Assembly (NCBI RefSeq): GCF_051622035.1
Contig: NC_135365.1
Location: forward strand, 16,906,001 to 16,970,000
Length of the DNA: 64,000 nt
Reading direction: 5' to 3'
From: Arctopsyche grandis
Lineage: Eukaryota; Arthropoda; Insecta; Trichoptera; Hydropsychidae
Shown: in pieces, positions 37,688-48,478 of the stretch
How positions within the stretch are numbered: position 1 is the first letter of the stretch
Layout: every line of letters begins with the position of its first letter
Notes under the pieces: model-generated
Told to the model about the DNA's origin: nothing
The model's input: the letters and a program-made list of their open reading frames with translations, nothing else
Databases searched by the model: none
Translations under genes and position numbers: made by a program

Positions 37688-38548
37688 TACATGGTTTAAT
37701 GGTAGAGTGTATGCTTAGCACCAAGTGATCAGTGGGTTCAATCCGCCATACTACTGGTTAGATTTAGGGCTATTTTTGACTTCCAATTGATCGTTTTTTA
37801 TCAGAGTTTGCCAATTTTATCTGATCATTGTTGAAACGGATGCGGTGCATCCACTCTGAAATCGCCAGACAAATTGAACGACAGATTAACGGACGGCTGC
37901 TTTAAATGCAATTCTCATCTTCTCGAATGATAAATTGCACATCAGATGACGGGTAACCTTTCGATGTGCACAGATGCAATTATTAAAATGGTAATTATTA
38001 AAATTGAGTTGGATCTTTCAGGCGAGTTTAATAAAGCAAGATTCGATAAGTTCCGAATCTTGCCTTATTAAACTCGCCAGAAAGATCCAACTCAATTTTA
38101 ATAATTGCATCTGTGCACATCGAAAGGTTACTCGTCATCTGATGTGCAATCTATCATTTTAGAAAACGAGAATTACGTTTAAAGCTGCCGTTCTGTTAAT
38201 ATGGCGATTTTAGAGCGGTTGCACCAAACCCGTTGAAACGGTTACTCAAAATTGGCAAAAAAATCATCTTTCCTGTCGTCACAAATCTTCTGTATTTATT
38301 GTATTTACAATTTATAAAAATTATGTACAAATCTAAAATGCATAGATGTCTCAATGGATTAATTCTGTAATTCATTAATTAATTAATTGTTATTTCGTGT
38401 TCTTCAGCTTCAGGAAATACAGTGATTTATGTAATAAAAAATGCTGCAATGTTTGTAATTAATTGTCCAGGAAGGGGTATTGGGGTCTTCCTGTCAAGCC
38501 TTCCTGGTATACATACATATATCTATGTAAAAATAAAATAAAATAAAA
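37688..38548 (+). mobile_element. tRNA-derived SINE (family S1), split by a fold-back element
   Basis: The head starts near ACATGGTTTAATGGTAGAG (box A region) with box B GGGTTCAATCC. The body reaches CATTGTTGAAACGG at 37839 and resumes at GTTGAAACGGTTACTCAAAA (38232). The tail has CCAGGAAGGG (38467-38476) / GCCTTCCTGG (38498-38507) and ends with AAAATAAAATAAAATAAAA. Without the 392-bp insertion and its duplicated target the SINE is about 460 bp, like the copy at 6199. Confidence 0.9.
37840..38231. mobile_element. Fold-back element family FB2, possibly Mutator-like, nested in the SINE
   Basis: The 392-bp insert is one large inverted repeat. Arms of about 190-200 bp meet at a loop near 38047-38053 (GATTCG-ATAAGTTC-CGAATC). 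The ends read ATGCGGTGCATCC and, reverse-complemented, CGGGTTTGGTGCAACC. The flanking GTTGAAACGG (37830-37839 and 38232-38241) is a perfect 10-bp direct repeat, though a 9-bp duplication plus one matching base is also possible. Duplications of 9-10 bp suit Mutator-like elements. The arms are about 90% alike by eye; the left one has an extra copy of AATTATTAAAA. No ORF. Confidence 0.85.
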
Positions 38549-39600
38549 AATATGTACATATGTACATATAATACATGCAATTTATTATGAAATTTCATGC
38601 GTTAAAATCAAGAATTTCATATTAATATGTTATAAAAAAGTGGCTCTCAAGATCAAATTTTCGACAAAATAGTTGCATTAAATGATTCTGGATACTGATG
38701 GTTGAAAATTCAAAACATTATTACTAACTATTTTAGTATTTGTTATTTGAATCAGCATACAAAATTTTATATAAAAATACTCGTCTTCAAATTGATACAA
38801 TTGCTCAGTAGGTGTTAATACAAAATATAACATTTGTATTCGATATGGGTTTATTGAATCGCCCTACCGACGGATAAAAAGAAAATACACATGTCGGTGT
38901 AATTTTTGAAAGCGTTTCTCTCAAATCTGCGGCTTTTATTTATTTTCTGCCATTTTCATCATTTTTAGATCCATCTGCGGATAAGGGAAGCAAACTCGAA
39001 ACGCTGGCTGGCGTATCTCACGCGCTCAAGGATGTCGGAAGATTGTCATAGTCGAGGCGATATCCTTCGAGCAAACAATCGCCGCGTATCCTGCCGAACG
39101 ACCAAATCCTTGCGTTGAATGTTTGCTCACGTACAACGACTAGCTCCCTTTCTCTCCCGGTTTGCGTATTTGAATTGAAATGTTTCTAAATTTGTTCGCT
39201 GGGATGTGCCAACCCTGAAAACTAGCACGGCACAGAGGAGAGCATTTGCATCCAAACACACCCCTCAGTCGGTTGCACGAATGGTTTTTCGCTATTTTTT
39301 TCTTTTCGCTTTATTTTTTTTGGCCAATAGTGGGATTTGCATATTGTTTTTTGACAATTGCATTGCTATAGGTACTAAATTTGAATATCCCCGTAACCAT
39401 GTTTTTATTTTATTCGCCACGCTTAAATTTATGTATACATAAATGAATATTAAACTATATATTTTGAGCTCGTGATGCATCTAATATATAATTTTGAAAG
39501 AGACTTTGTATGTATGTACATATATATGTAAGGTTTGTTGGTAATCGAAAAACAAATCAATATTTCTATGACGACGATTCGATATGATTGAATTTTAATT
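38549..39600. other. Non-coding stretch with an island at about 38880-39270
   Basis: The island contains CTCGAAACGCTGGCTGGCGT, CGAACGACCAAATCCTTGCG and TCTCTCCCGGTTTGCG. The ORF at 39206-39442 is unrecognised. The rest is AT-rich. Confidence 0.3.
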
Positions 39601-39717
39601 TTTTTTTTTCGATTCGAATAAATTTAATAAAAAAATAAATGAATATTTACTATTAGATTCGCTATGTTTAAGCTGTTTATATTAAAAATACTGAGCGAAG
39701 CCGGGTAAAACAACTAG
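39601..39717 (+). mobile_element. Helitron-like 3' end
   Basis: ACTGAGCGAAGCCGGGTAAA is followed by ACAACTAGT; CTAG is at 39714-39717 and a T follows. GCGAAGCCGGGTA-ACA-CTAGT is a common 3' terminus of insect Helitron/Helentron elements. The 5' end was not delimited. Confidence 0.6.
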
Positions 39718-40235
39718 TATACTATATTTAGGGTAAAATAAAATATTATATGTTGAAAAACCTTTATCAAAAAATTAATAGAAAAAAAATATACGATTAC
39801 ATTTTAATTTTGTTACAATTAATTGACCGGACAATTGTTACAATTAATTGACAGGAAAAACTATGACCATTGATGAAGCCACACAAACATGCCCATTTAT
39901 ACGTGGATGGCGATGCGTGAGCCATTAAACGGCTCACTAAATTATAAGCCATTGAGTATTAAACCATTAGCGACAAAAACTTTGAGTATGGTTCATGTAT
40001 TAATTCCTTTCCAAAACCTCCCGTTGCAATGTCAACGGACACTAGTGTATATTACATATATATTATATTATTTTCCAATGTCTGGAATTTGTGGGTTTTC
40101 ACAAGTCATCAATTCAATTAAGGGATTTGGAACACATGCATGAGTACATTTGGCTTTTTTCGAGCTTAAGGATTATCAATAAATTTACACCAAACTGTGA
40201 TATCGTTTTAATGACTGTACCCGCTCGCACAGCTG
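39718..40235. other. AT-rich stretch with a short dispersed repeat at 39858-39925
   Basis: 39858-39925 is related to 28094-28160. GAGCCATTAAACGGCTCAC (about 39918-39936) is a short hairpin. There is no recognisable coding region. Confidence 0.35.
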
Positions 40236-40239
40236 ACAG

Positions 40240-40512
40240 ACTATTGGCCGAATGGACACTTGGCCAACGGACAATATGCCGACGGACACTTGGCCGAACG
40301 GACACTTGACCGAAAAAACACTAGGTTTTTTGACCAAATAAAATTTTCAATTATTTAAATTTATAAAAAATATCATTATATTAATGAGATCGAGGTGATT
40401 TCTGAATAATTAATATGTTTTTAAGTGATTTTTGAGAAATTTTGTTACACAATCGGCCAAACGTCCGACAGCCTAGTATCCGTCAAATGTACGTTTGGCC
40501 AAAGTCCTTTGG
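40240..40512. repeat. Degenerate short tandem repeats of GGCCGAACGGACACTT type
   Basis: TTGGCCGAATGGACACTTGG, CCAACGGACAATATGCCGAC, GGACACTTGGCCGAACGGAC and ACTTGACCG form three to four imperfect units at 40243-40312. Inverted relatives (ATCGGCCAAACGTCCGACAG, TACGTTTGGCCAAAGTCC) occur at 40452-40512. The two clusters face each other across about 130 bp of AT-rich DNA, so the whole may be an inverted-repeat element. Confidence 0.65.
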
Positions 40513-40588
40513 CCTTATGTCTAATAATTAATTAATAATTCTAGAACTATCACTAATTGAATTATCAATATTTGAAATACTAATATAT

Positions 40589-40850
40589 GAGTCGTTATAT
40601 TTAAAAGTAGTGGAATCCCAATTTTCAGCTCCAAAAAAATTATTTCAGCTTGACTTAATTCACAAATTGTTATCAGTACTTTTAATTTGTTATTACCGGA
40701 ATCTCGGAAAGGTAGAATAAATTTATTACAGGCCACCAGTATTTTTAAATATTTTAAAACGAAAAACATTATTTGTTATTCAATGTTTTGCGAAATATTT
40801 CTCGAAATGAAGACATGTAGACGTAAACGCCAATTTTCAATAACGGCTCA
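40589..40850. mobile_element. Small inverted-repeat element (MITE), family M1 copy 2
   Basis: The left end ATGAGTCGTTAT is nearly the reverse complement of the right end ATAACGGCTCAT. The interior follows copy 1 (655-900) in order: CCAATTTTCAGCTCCAAAAA, AATTCACAAATTGTTA, TTTTGCGAAATATTTCTC. Confidence 0.7.
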
Positions 40851-42028
40851 TATGATTGTATATTGGTGTAAATATTATAACATTCGAACAGAACGTAGCA
40901 TAATAAATCCCTCGAAGTACTCTAAAATGTTTAATTTAATAAATGGTTTCAGATAAAGATTTGATTTATGCTCGATAGTTGAATAAATTGAATTATATTT
41001 CAATATTGTAAACCAACTGGTTTGGACACCGGTGAGCTATCTAAAAAAATATTAATAATTAATATTGCACACAAAATGTTAATCGTGAAACAATTTGTAT
41101 GAAATACAACCTACAAACAATTTACTATTTATGACAGTTATAAAATACGATTAGTCAAATCAACAGGTAGACGACTAACTCTAGCGCTTTGTCAAATTGA
41201 ATCGCTGTGTTTTAGAACAAACTTCAAATTCACGAACACACTCTAATGTACAGGAAAACTCATCTACAATTGTCCGTCACGGTATATAATCGAGTTTGGG
41301 TCGGAAATTGCCGTAAAATGTCGATTTCGAACAGGGTCGTATCAAAATTGAAGTTCGGATCCGAACAACAAAATAATATCGAACTTTCGTATTGCAATCA
41401 CATCCAGTTCGTATTGATTTTTGACGATTGCTGTTATTTTTTTATTATCATTTTTCGCTTGTAATCCCTTCCTCTTCCGTCGGTTTTGATATCAGATAAT
41501 TCACAAGTAATATATTACTACGACCGTGTTCGCATTTTCCCGTAACTGGTACGAGTCTGACGATTGTGCGTGAATCAAAGAATGTAATATTTCCAAGTAA
41601 TCTGTCCCCTGCAAATTTACGGTAATTTTCCGCAATAATAATATAATAAAAAGCAGTTGTAAATTGTTTCACCGAATGTTGTATTAAGGTTATGATCAGT
41701 TTGAATCGTATTAAACAATTATAATGATCCACGAGGCTATTATTTTAAATGAAATTTTTTTTTTTAATAAGCACATTTTTTACGATAAATGAGATTGATT
41801 TTGTATATTTATAGTAATTTACATAATAATTCATTGAATATTGATACTGTTTGTTTTAATTTTAAATGCAGTTATCATTAATATCTGATATGTATCATTG
41901 AAATGGAATAATTTCAATTTGCACATGAGCAGTGATGCAACTAGGTACATACATATGTATATACTACATACATTCATATAATGCATAAATAGGTGCAACA
42001 GCTGTACAGGCACAGGGCTAAGGACGAA
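40851..42028. other. Non-coding stretch with an island at about 41220-41640
   Basis: The island is moderately GC-richer (CAATTGTCCGTCACGGTATA, TCGGATCCGAACAACAAAAT) with no recognised ORF. The rest is AT-rich. Confidence 0.3.
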
Positions 42029-42029
42029 T

Positions 42030-42245
42030 TGATTTTTTAAATTTTTAAATGCTTTTTATTATTACTAAATTATGTTCACAATACATCTTATATCTACATA
42101 TTTTAATAGCAACTGATCTACTGATCATTTTCTATTTTACAATTTTAATTTAATTTTGTTAGTAATCATAGTATTATATAGGTATTATTCTAATGTAATG
42201 TAATGTACAGCATAATAGGAAAAAGAGCTCAAACACCTATTTACA
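42030..42245. repeat. Dispersed repeat, family D copy 1
   Basis: It begins TTTTTAAATGCTTTTTATTA and ends ACAGCATAATAGGAAAAAGA GCTCAAA (split here for length). The same order of blocks occurs in the same orientation at 60222-60405. It has no coding content; it may be an untranslated end of a retroelement. Confidence 0.7.
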
Positions 42246-42734
42246 ATTCTTATAAATGCTCATAATACATCTAATACAATACATAATATTAATTTAAGAC
42301 TCTCTAAAGTCGATGATCTAAAGCAGATTGTGTTTATACCTGAAGGGTAATAAGGACGAATGAGCTGAAATTCAACTAAAAAAAAATTAATATTATTTTG
42401 TTATAATAGTTTAAATTTATGCCGCTGCGAAAAAATAAGCCTGCGGCGCTTTTTATCAGGATCGTAATAAATGTTTTAATACGTTATGATTTATGAAAAA
42501 AAATCTTGAATACTAATTTTTTTATAAAACTTTTCGTCTACGGTTAAATATAATAAAAATAACTGAAATTTCAATATAAATTAATAAAACATGACTATTA
42601 ATTTTAAATTTTTTTACTGTTTTTGTTTATGCTAATTAATAAATTACTTATAGTACATATGATATAATGAAACATTGATATATATGTATATAATTGGAAA
42701 GAATGTTGATGTAATGCCTGAGATTTTAAAGAAT
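42246..42734. other. AT-rich stretch, nothing recognised
   Basis: Near 42420-42455 GCCGCTGCGAAAAAATAAGC and CTGCGGCGC stand out in otherwise AT-rich DNA. No element or exon. Confidence 0.35.
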
Positions 42735-43145
42735 GTACGCTGACTATATAATAAAAAAATGGCTCGAAAAGTTGTTATATTATGTAGATTAAGAAATATT
42801 TTAAGTAAAAAAAGTAAAATTTTAGTGTATAATTTAATTGTCTTGCCACACGTGGTTTATTGTGCCACTGTGCTTAATTTATTTAGTGGCCAAGATTTAG
42901 AAAAAATGCAAAAAATACAGAATAAAGCTATGAGAGGTATTTTGTATGTGAGTCGATTTAAGAGTATTGGAAGTATGTTAGATGAATTGGGATGGTTGAG
43001 TATTAGAATTAGTCTAAATATTAGTACACTGTCTTTTGTTTTTAAGTTAGATCATAAGATATTACCTAAGTACTTTGATGATTATATAATAAGGAATAGA
43101 GATAAACATACTAGATAGAGATAAACATACTAGTTTTTATACTAG
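42735..43145 (+). pseudogene. Jockey/CR1-like LINE, reverse transcriptase C-terminal region
   Basis: An open frame (ATG at 42759, but open upstream with YADYIIKK) reads ARKVVILCRLRNILSKKSKI, VYNLIVLPHVVYCATVLNLF, QDLEKMQKIQNKAMRGILYV and MLDELGWLSIRISLNISTLS. A.K...L.R....LS...K...YN....PH..YC......  L..MQ.IQN.AMR.IL and ML..L.WLS. are landmarks of the region after the RT palm. An exact 19-bp tandem duplication (43096-43114, 43115-43133) breaks the frame; after it YTRNKDKLVQ matches the expected continuation. A hAT remnant cuts it off. Confidence 0.85.
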
Positions 43146-43167
43146 AAATAAGGACAAACTAGTTCAG

Positions 43168-43380
43168 TGCTACTCAAACTATGGTCCGCGGCCCAGTACT
43201 GGTCCGTGCACATAGAAGTAACTAAAAAATTAAAAAATAATCTTATGATAACGTTGCATCATCTCAAGACAAGCCCTACAAACTCGAGATTATTCGGGAT
43301 ACTATGCCAAGATATAGGCGCGGATTATAAACGACTACACTGTTTGACAAATGACGATTTTTTTTTGGTTCAGAGAATAT
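43168..43380 (+). pseudogene. hAT-type transposon remnant: 5' end and transposase fragment
   Basis: CAGTGCTACTCAAACTATGG, TCCGCGGCCCAGTACTGG and TCCGTGCAC resemble a hAT terminal repeat (CAGTG.T.CTCAAACT..GG.CCGCG). About 70 bp on, a plus-strand frame reads LKTSPTNSRLFGILCQDIGA DYKRL (split for length), a good match to the LNSRLF..LC...GA....LL block just before HTEVRWLSRG in hAT transposases of the ZBED5/SCAND3-like type. The element seems internally deleted; I did not find the right end. It interrupts the LINE RT at 43168. Confidence 0.7.
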
Positions 43381-44624
43381 GATATATAACTTTTCTTATA
43401 GATCTATGCCCAGTGAACACGAATCTGGTAATAAAAAATGTTGATTGGCTCGAGATTCGGAGATATACATATGTGTTTTTAAATCGCACGATTTTTCTAT
43501 ATCTTGGTGTTGTTCGGTCGATGTCTCAAAATCTGTCAATTTCCTGTTCAAAATAAATATTGGATTCTATATTCGCATATTTTGTCTTTTATTTGTAGTA
43601 CTTTTAAGCTTTCAAATCTCTCTAAATAGTCGTCCAGTTGAAATCAAAAGCCAAAAGTACGTAATTTCACTTGGGATTTTTTTCCACTGTTAATACTATT
43701 TTATATTGAATATTTTGTATTGAAACATGTTTATTGAGATATCGTTCTGGCCACAATATTTTTTGTTTTCGTTTAAAAGGGTTAATTGGATAGTTTGTAA
43801 AAAAGTTCCACTTATGTAGCTTGCGATGTAAAATACAGGGTTTGAATTTTTTACTCACACGATAAGCTCTATGTTTTTAAATAGATTGTTGCCTACAAAC
43901 TTACATGAACACGATTTGGAATTTAAATTTGGCGCATCCGGAAATCCGTCTTCCAACGGGTGCAAAGGGTTATATCCTCCTGCTGTTTGTTGCGCACGTT
44001 ACTTTTGCCTTTGGCGGTTTTACAAAGAAACCGTTTTTCCCCTTTATTTTTCCCTTATTCTACCGTTTTTTTTAACGTAAGGAGTTTTCTTTACGAAGCC
44101 GGAATTGTTTGCGGGCTCTCTCCTTCCTTTCTCTTCCTTCTGGGGCCAAAAGCGAACGGAGGGGGAAGGTGGCGAAGAAATTGAATTTAAGCCAGAAACA
44201 ATTAAGCGTTTGTGGTTACTCGTAAATCGTTTGCGTGACTTACCTTCCCACCAAGACGAATTGCGTTTTTCCTCCTTTTTAATAATGCTACCTATAAATT
44301 AAGAAAGATTTACGACAGAGCGCAGGGCCGCACACTGGAGGCCCCCGTCGACCGATATTACCAAGGCAAAGGAAAACTCACCGGGCGAAAATCGCATGAC
44401 ATTGTCTCAAAGCTTACAACGATAAACAACCAATAAATCTGTATTAGACCTCTATGAAAAATAGGCTGTGCTACTTACCGCCCTGTTTATTTTAATTTAT
44501 TTCACACGCCATTGTATTTATGTACATATGTACATAAATATATACGTATGTATACTTACTATCTATCTACATATAAGACTGATCGCAATACACTAACCAA
44601 GTACATAGAATCAGTAAGGGTGAT
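43381..44624. other. Non-coding stretch with an island at about 43890-44420
   Basis: The island has GGCGCATCCGGAAATCCGTC, GGGGGAAGGTGGCGAAGAAA and GCGCAGGGCCGCACACTGG. Three plus-strand ORFs in different frames overlap (43871-44302) without any known domain. Confidence 0.3.
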
Positions 44625-45035
44625 TAAAAAAAAATTCGGGTGTGACCAACCCATGACTTTATTTATGCATTTGAGGAATATAAAAAGGTCACAAAACAAA
44701 ATTCGATATTGAGCCGTACGAACACATTCACACATACTGGCAGCATTATGAAATACTAAAAGCAATGACAGCATTTTTGATACAAATTGAGCGCAAATGT
44801 ATGGAAACTTGCACAACACAAAAGTTCTACTTCCGGTTGTCGGATTTCGTTATTTTTTTTTATTACTTAAAATCAGTATCAGTATTATACACAATAAATA
44901 TCAAGAAGATTAAAATAATTTAAAAGGCCAAAATAAAATAATGAAATATTGTTTAAAAAAAAAATACTACTTTCGGTTTACGAATTCGGACCAAAACATA
45001 ATCAGCTCTAAGTTAGTACCTACATAAAGAATACA
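44625..45035 (+). mobile_element. TTTATCTATGTA-end element (family T), left part, copy b
   Basis: It begins TTCGGGTGTGACCAACCCAT and GACTTTATTTATGCATTTGA, then GGAATATAAAAAGGTCACAA, and GGAAACTTGCACAACACAAA, the same order as copy c (46890-47486, inverted). It ends in decayed sequence around CTACTTTCGGTTTACG. The right terminus is missing. Confidence 0.65.
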
Positions 45036-45380
45036 AATATAAATTTTCAGCTTGATACGTTCAGGGGTGTGGACAGAATCGTGGCGACAACATTTTTGAC
45101 CTTTCTAAGAGGAAAGAATCCCACTTTCGGTTTGTTAAATTTAGTGTTTTTTATTTTAATCACGTTGATAGAAGAATTATACTTGAATTTTTTCGTGAAA
45201 ATGTCTAATGGATCGAAAAAAATAGTGGAAGAAAAATCGAATAAATACATGTATGTAGGTACATATACATATACATATGTACTTGCATATATTATATATG
45301 TATATACATATGTACATACATATATCACTCACGCTCTTAAGACTACATATTTTTGTTTGATTGGTCAATAACTTTCCACG
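45036..45380. other. AT-rich stretch with TACATATGTA runs
   Basis: Short ORFs overlap on both strands (45047-45371) and reflect composition. CCCACTTTCGGTTTGTTAAA near 45120 may be a trace of family T. Confidence 0.35.
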
Positions 45381-45485
45381 AAATATACTGTACCTACCAA
45401 ATGCAAATGAAATATACTGTACCTACCAAATATTTTTATTTTTATTTTACATATATACCAGGAAGGCCTTACAGGTAAATCCCAA
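45380..45485 (-). mobile_element. SINE/LINE 3' tail fragment beside a 23-bp direct repeat
   Basis: GAAATATACTGTACCTACCA AAT (split for length) occurs twice, at 45380 and 45409. Right after the second copy the plus strand shows TTTTTATTTTTATTTTACAT and CCAGGAAGGC (45459-45468), the inverted S1/LINE 3' tail. It stops inside the hairpin, so only the extreme 3' end inserted. Confidence 0.7.
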
Positions 45486-45549
45486 TATGTACCCAAATAA
45501 ATTTTGGTCACCTGTAATTGGCTTTTGACTTTTTGTCAAAAAAAAAAAA

Positions 45550-45592
45550 AGACAGTTTACTTAACGTTTATTATACATTAAGTAAACTGTCT
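45550..45592. repeat. Perfect 15-bp hairpin with 13-nt loop
   Basis: AGACAGTTTACTTAA (45550-45564) and TTAAGTAAACTGTCT (45578-45592) are exact inverted copies. The stem is too short for a typical insect microRNA precursor and pairing does not continue outward. It may be the joined ends of a small DNA element. Confidence 0.9.
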
Positions 45593-45700
45593 GAAAGTGA
45601 TGAAGTACACCACCGTGAAATATAAACATTATTATAATATATTTGGTTACGAAATTACATGAAACCAATCGACCTAAATGTGAAAATTCTAAGTATATGT

Positions 45701-45814
<114 letters not shown>

Positions 45815-46889
45815 TTTATAACCAATGTATAAAACTTTCACAATTATTATAGAATTTCAATGTACAAACATATTACATATGTACTTGTTTCCTATACAAT
45901 TCTACAGATTAAGTAAAGTACGTATTCTTTCATGAAAAAGGAGACTGGTATTTTTACTTATAATTTGAGAGTACATTTTGGCATTAAATTACGATTAAAA
46001 CTAGTCTATGTATATGTATAGATAAATGCTACGAGTATCTGGTAGAGACTGAAAAAGTCCAAGTAAAAAAAGAAAAGATTTAATTTCTACAATTTTATAA
46101 GCGCGTCCACGTTTTAAGTGAGGGATTATGCGGAAAACCTCTTGAACTGTCGAGTGGTTAGTACTACGTGGACTATTTCGGAAATGTTCCCGTAGAGATT
46201 TCAATTGCTGGGACTAAGCCTCGAATGAGGGGGGGTTTTAAGGGTGAGGGGCGTTAGGGGTGCAGGGAGATTATCAGGCTATAATCGACCCTATCCTTTG
46301 CCTCGTCTCCCACCACCCACTCACCACTCATATTATTCGGACCCACCTTTCACCATCATAAAATAATAATCCGTGCAAAGGAGAAATTTCAACAGAAGAG
46401 TGGGTGGAAATGGCGAGGAGGGGGGGGGCTTGAGTTCGGAAGCAGCAAATTCTCGGCTATTTACGTTTGTGACTGAATATTAAATTCTCGAGAATTTCGC
46501 GGGCGTTCTTGGTATTTGAAAAATTTCCCCTTTTTGAGACGTCCGACGTCTTTGGAGACATTTGAAGCGTTGAAAACTCGGATGATTTCCCTTTTTATCA
46601 AAGATTCAACTACAGAGGTCTCCGATCTGAAGTGTTATGAAGCGTTAAAATATTATCAACGGTTTCAAATTTTTAATATTTTATCGAAACTCCGACGCAT
46701 TTCGGATGAGTTTTAACCGTTGCATTTAAATTAAATTCTGTTATTATTAAATGCTATTTTTTATGTTTATGTATGGATGTATTTATGTTTATGTTCAAAT
46801 GTATTTTTTATGTATAATTGATGAGTATATTATTTTCGTTATGTATTAATTTATGTTTAATTGTTATTTTGTTTTTTTTTGTGTTATAT
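45815..46889. other. Non-coding stretch with an island at about 46190-46720
   Basis: The island holds GGGTGAGGGGCGTTAGGGGT, CGAGGAGGGGGGGGCTTGAG and GACGTCCGACGTCTTTGGAG (a near-palindrome). The ORF at 46516-46716 is unrecognised. The flanks are AT-rich. Confidence 0.3.
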
Positions 46890-47486
46890 GTTTTCGTGAT
46901 CTAGAAAAAATATGTGTGTGTGTTTTTATTTTGGGGATTTTTGAACAACTATCAAACTGAAACTTAGTATCGGTTATTGAAATTCTTATTGATACCACGT
47001 TAATTATTTTCAAAATTGACCGGAAATGGTACCTACATAGGTGTCCTCTTTTGTTTAACTTTTTGAATTCAATTATCTCCCAAGCCGCTGAACCAATCAG
47101 GCCAAATTTCTTACATGTATTAGGAATTATAAATTTTATACCCTAATATTTTTTAAATATTTTTACCTTAACCGGAAGTAGTACTTTTACTCTAGAGAAT
47201 CGAGGTTTTTTTAGTTTTTCTCAGAAACTTGGTTTATTGAACTGAAATGTTCTAGAAGCTTAAGCTTAATACCAAGTTATGTATAAATTTTGGTAAGCAT
47301 TTGTCAACCGGAAGTTGCACTTTTGTCTTGTGTAAGTTTCCCTACATTTGCATTAAATTTTCATCGAAAATGCTCGGTATGCATGAACGTGTATGTATGT
47401 TTAATTATCGAATTTTGTTTTGTGACCTTCTTATATTCTTCAAATACATAGATAAAGTCATGGGTGGTCACATCTGATTTTTTTTA
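46890..47486 (-). mobile_element. TTTATCTATGTA-end element (family T), copy c, most complete
   Basis: On the minus strand it starts AAATCAGATGTGACCACCCA and TGACTTTATCTATGTATTTG and runs through CGGTATGCATGAACG... blocks such as AGTGCAACTTCCGGTTGAC and AGTACTACTTCCGGTTAAGG, then GAGGACACCTATGTAGGTAC, CATTTCCGGTCAATTTTG and AAAAATCCCCAAAATA. It stops within GATCACGAAAAC, short of the right end. CTTCCGGTTRA-type motifs recur three times inside it. No ORF of note. Confidence 0.75.
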
Positions 47487-48475
47487 AATATAATCCAAGT
47501 TTCTGTATCATCAATTTAATAAGCCTTACCTACCTAATCATTTCCACTTCTGATATTCCTCTATACTTCATATCATCCACAAAAACACTATAAAGAAATT
47601 GAGCTATTGATCCATTTTTCAAATTTACTGTATTTATGTATTTATACCGAAATTTAGTCAATTTGAGTCATATACATATCTATATCACATATGTATGTAA
47701 CCCTTATATGCACGTATTATAATTGTATGCAGTTTTTCAGTACAGGTTTTAATTGCAGGATGCATATGGTATGCATTTCTCGTGTACTTAAATACATATA
47801 TTCGGTGTGTGTGTTTATTGTGCTCGGAATTGCTATTAGCCGGTCGTGCCCGGTCGCAATTAAAATTAAGAATGCAAACGGTCGGCGAATGCACTCGATT
47901 AATTCACCGATCGCGCCCTTTTGGCCCTTTTGTAACATTCATCCGGTGCAATTTTACACGAGCTGTGCAGTGTGTCGGTGCAACCGCAACACTGCGGTGC
48001 AGTTGCACCCGGCACAATAATGGAGCTTTTAAACAGTCGCAAATTTCGTGCGGGCAGACGATCCGTTTATCGTACAACAGTCGGCTCTGACATACATAAA
48101 TTCAAATGTTGAGGACTCTTGATACATTGCAAGCAGGGATTGTTGAAATCATGTAACTTGTAAACCTCGCAATTCCGATTTTGACCAAAATTAATATTTT
48201 ATATAATACAAGAGTTTGTTATGTATCGCATCTTAAATTCTAAGCAACATGGTATTGAAACGTTATTGCCTGAGTGAGTGTCATCAGAACTTTGCCATAG
48301 GCGATGCAATCATTATGATGGTACGTTCAATAGCAGAAAAGGACAAACTGCGGGACATGATCTATTTTATTATTTTTATTATATGTAAATACATACATTT
48401 ATATTATAGTTCACGTGACAGGTTGTCCGTAGGTGACACCAATCTTCAAATTTTTGTACATAAGTACCTAGCATC
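47487..48475. other. Non-coding stretch with an island at about 47800-48100
   Basis: The island has GCCGGTCGTGCCCGGTCGCA, CGATCGCGCCCTTTTGGCCC and GGTGCAACCGCAACACTGCG. Overlapping ORFs on both strands are unrecognised. Confidence 0.35.
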
Positions 48476-48478
48476 ATA

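Noticed and set aside
45550..45592. microRNA precursor
   Set aside because: The stem is 15 bp only and pairing does not extend, too short for a usual insect pre-miRNA.
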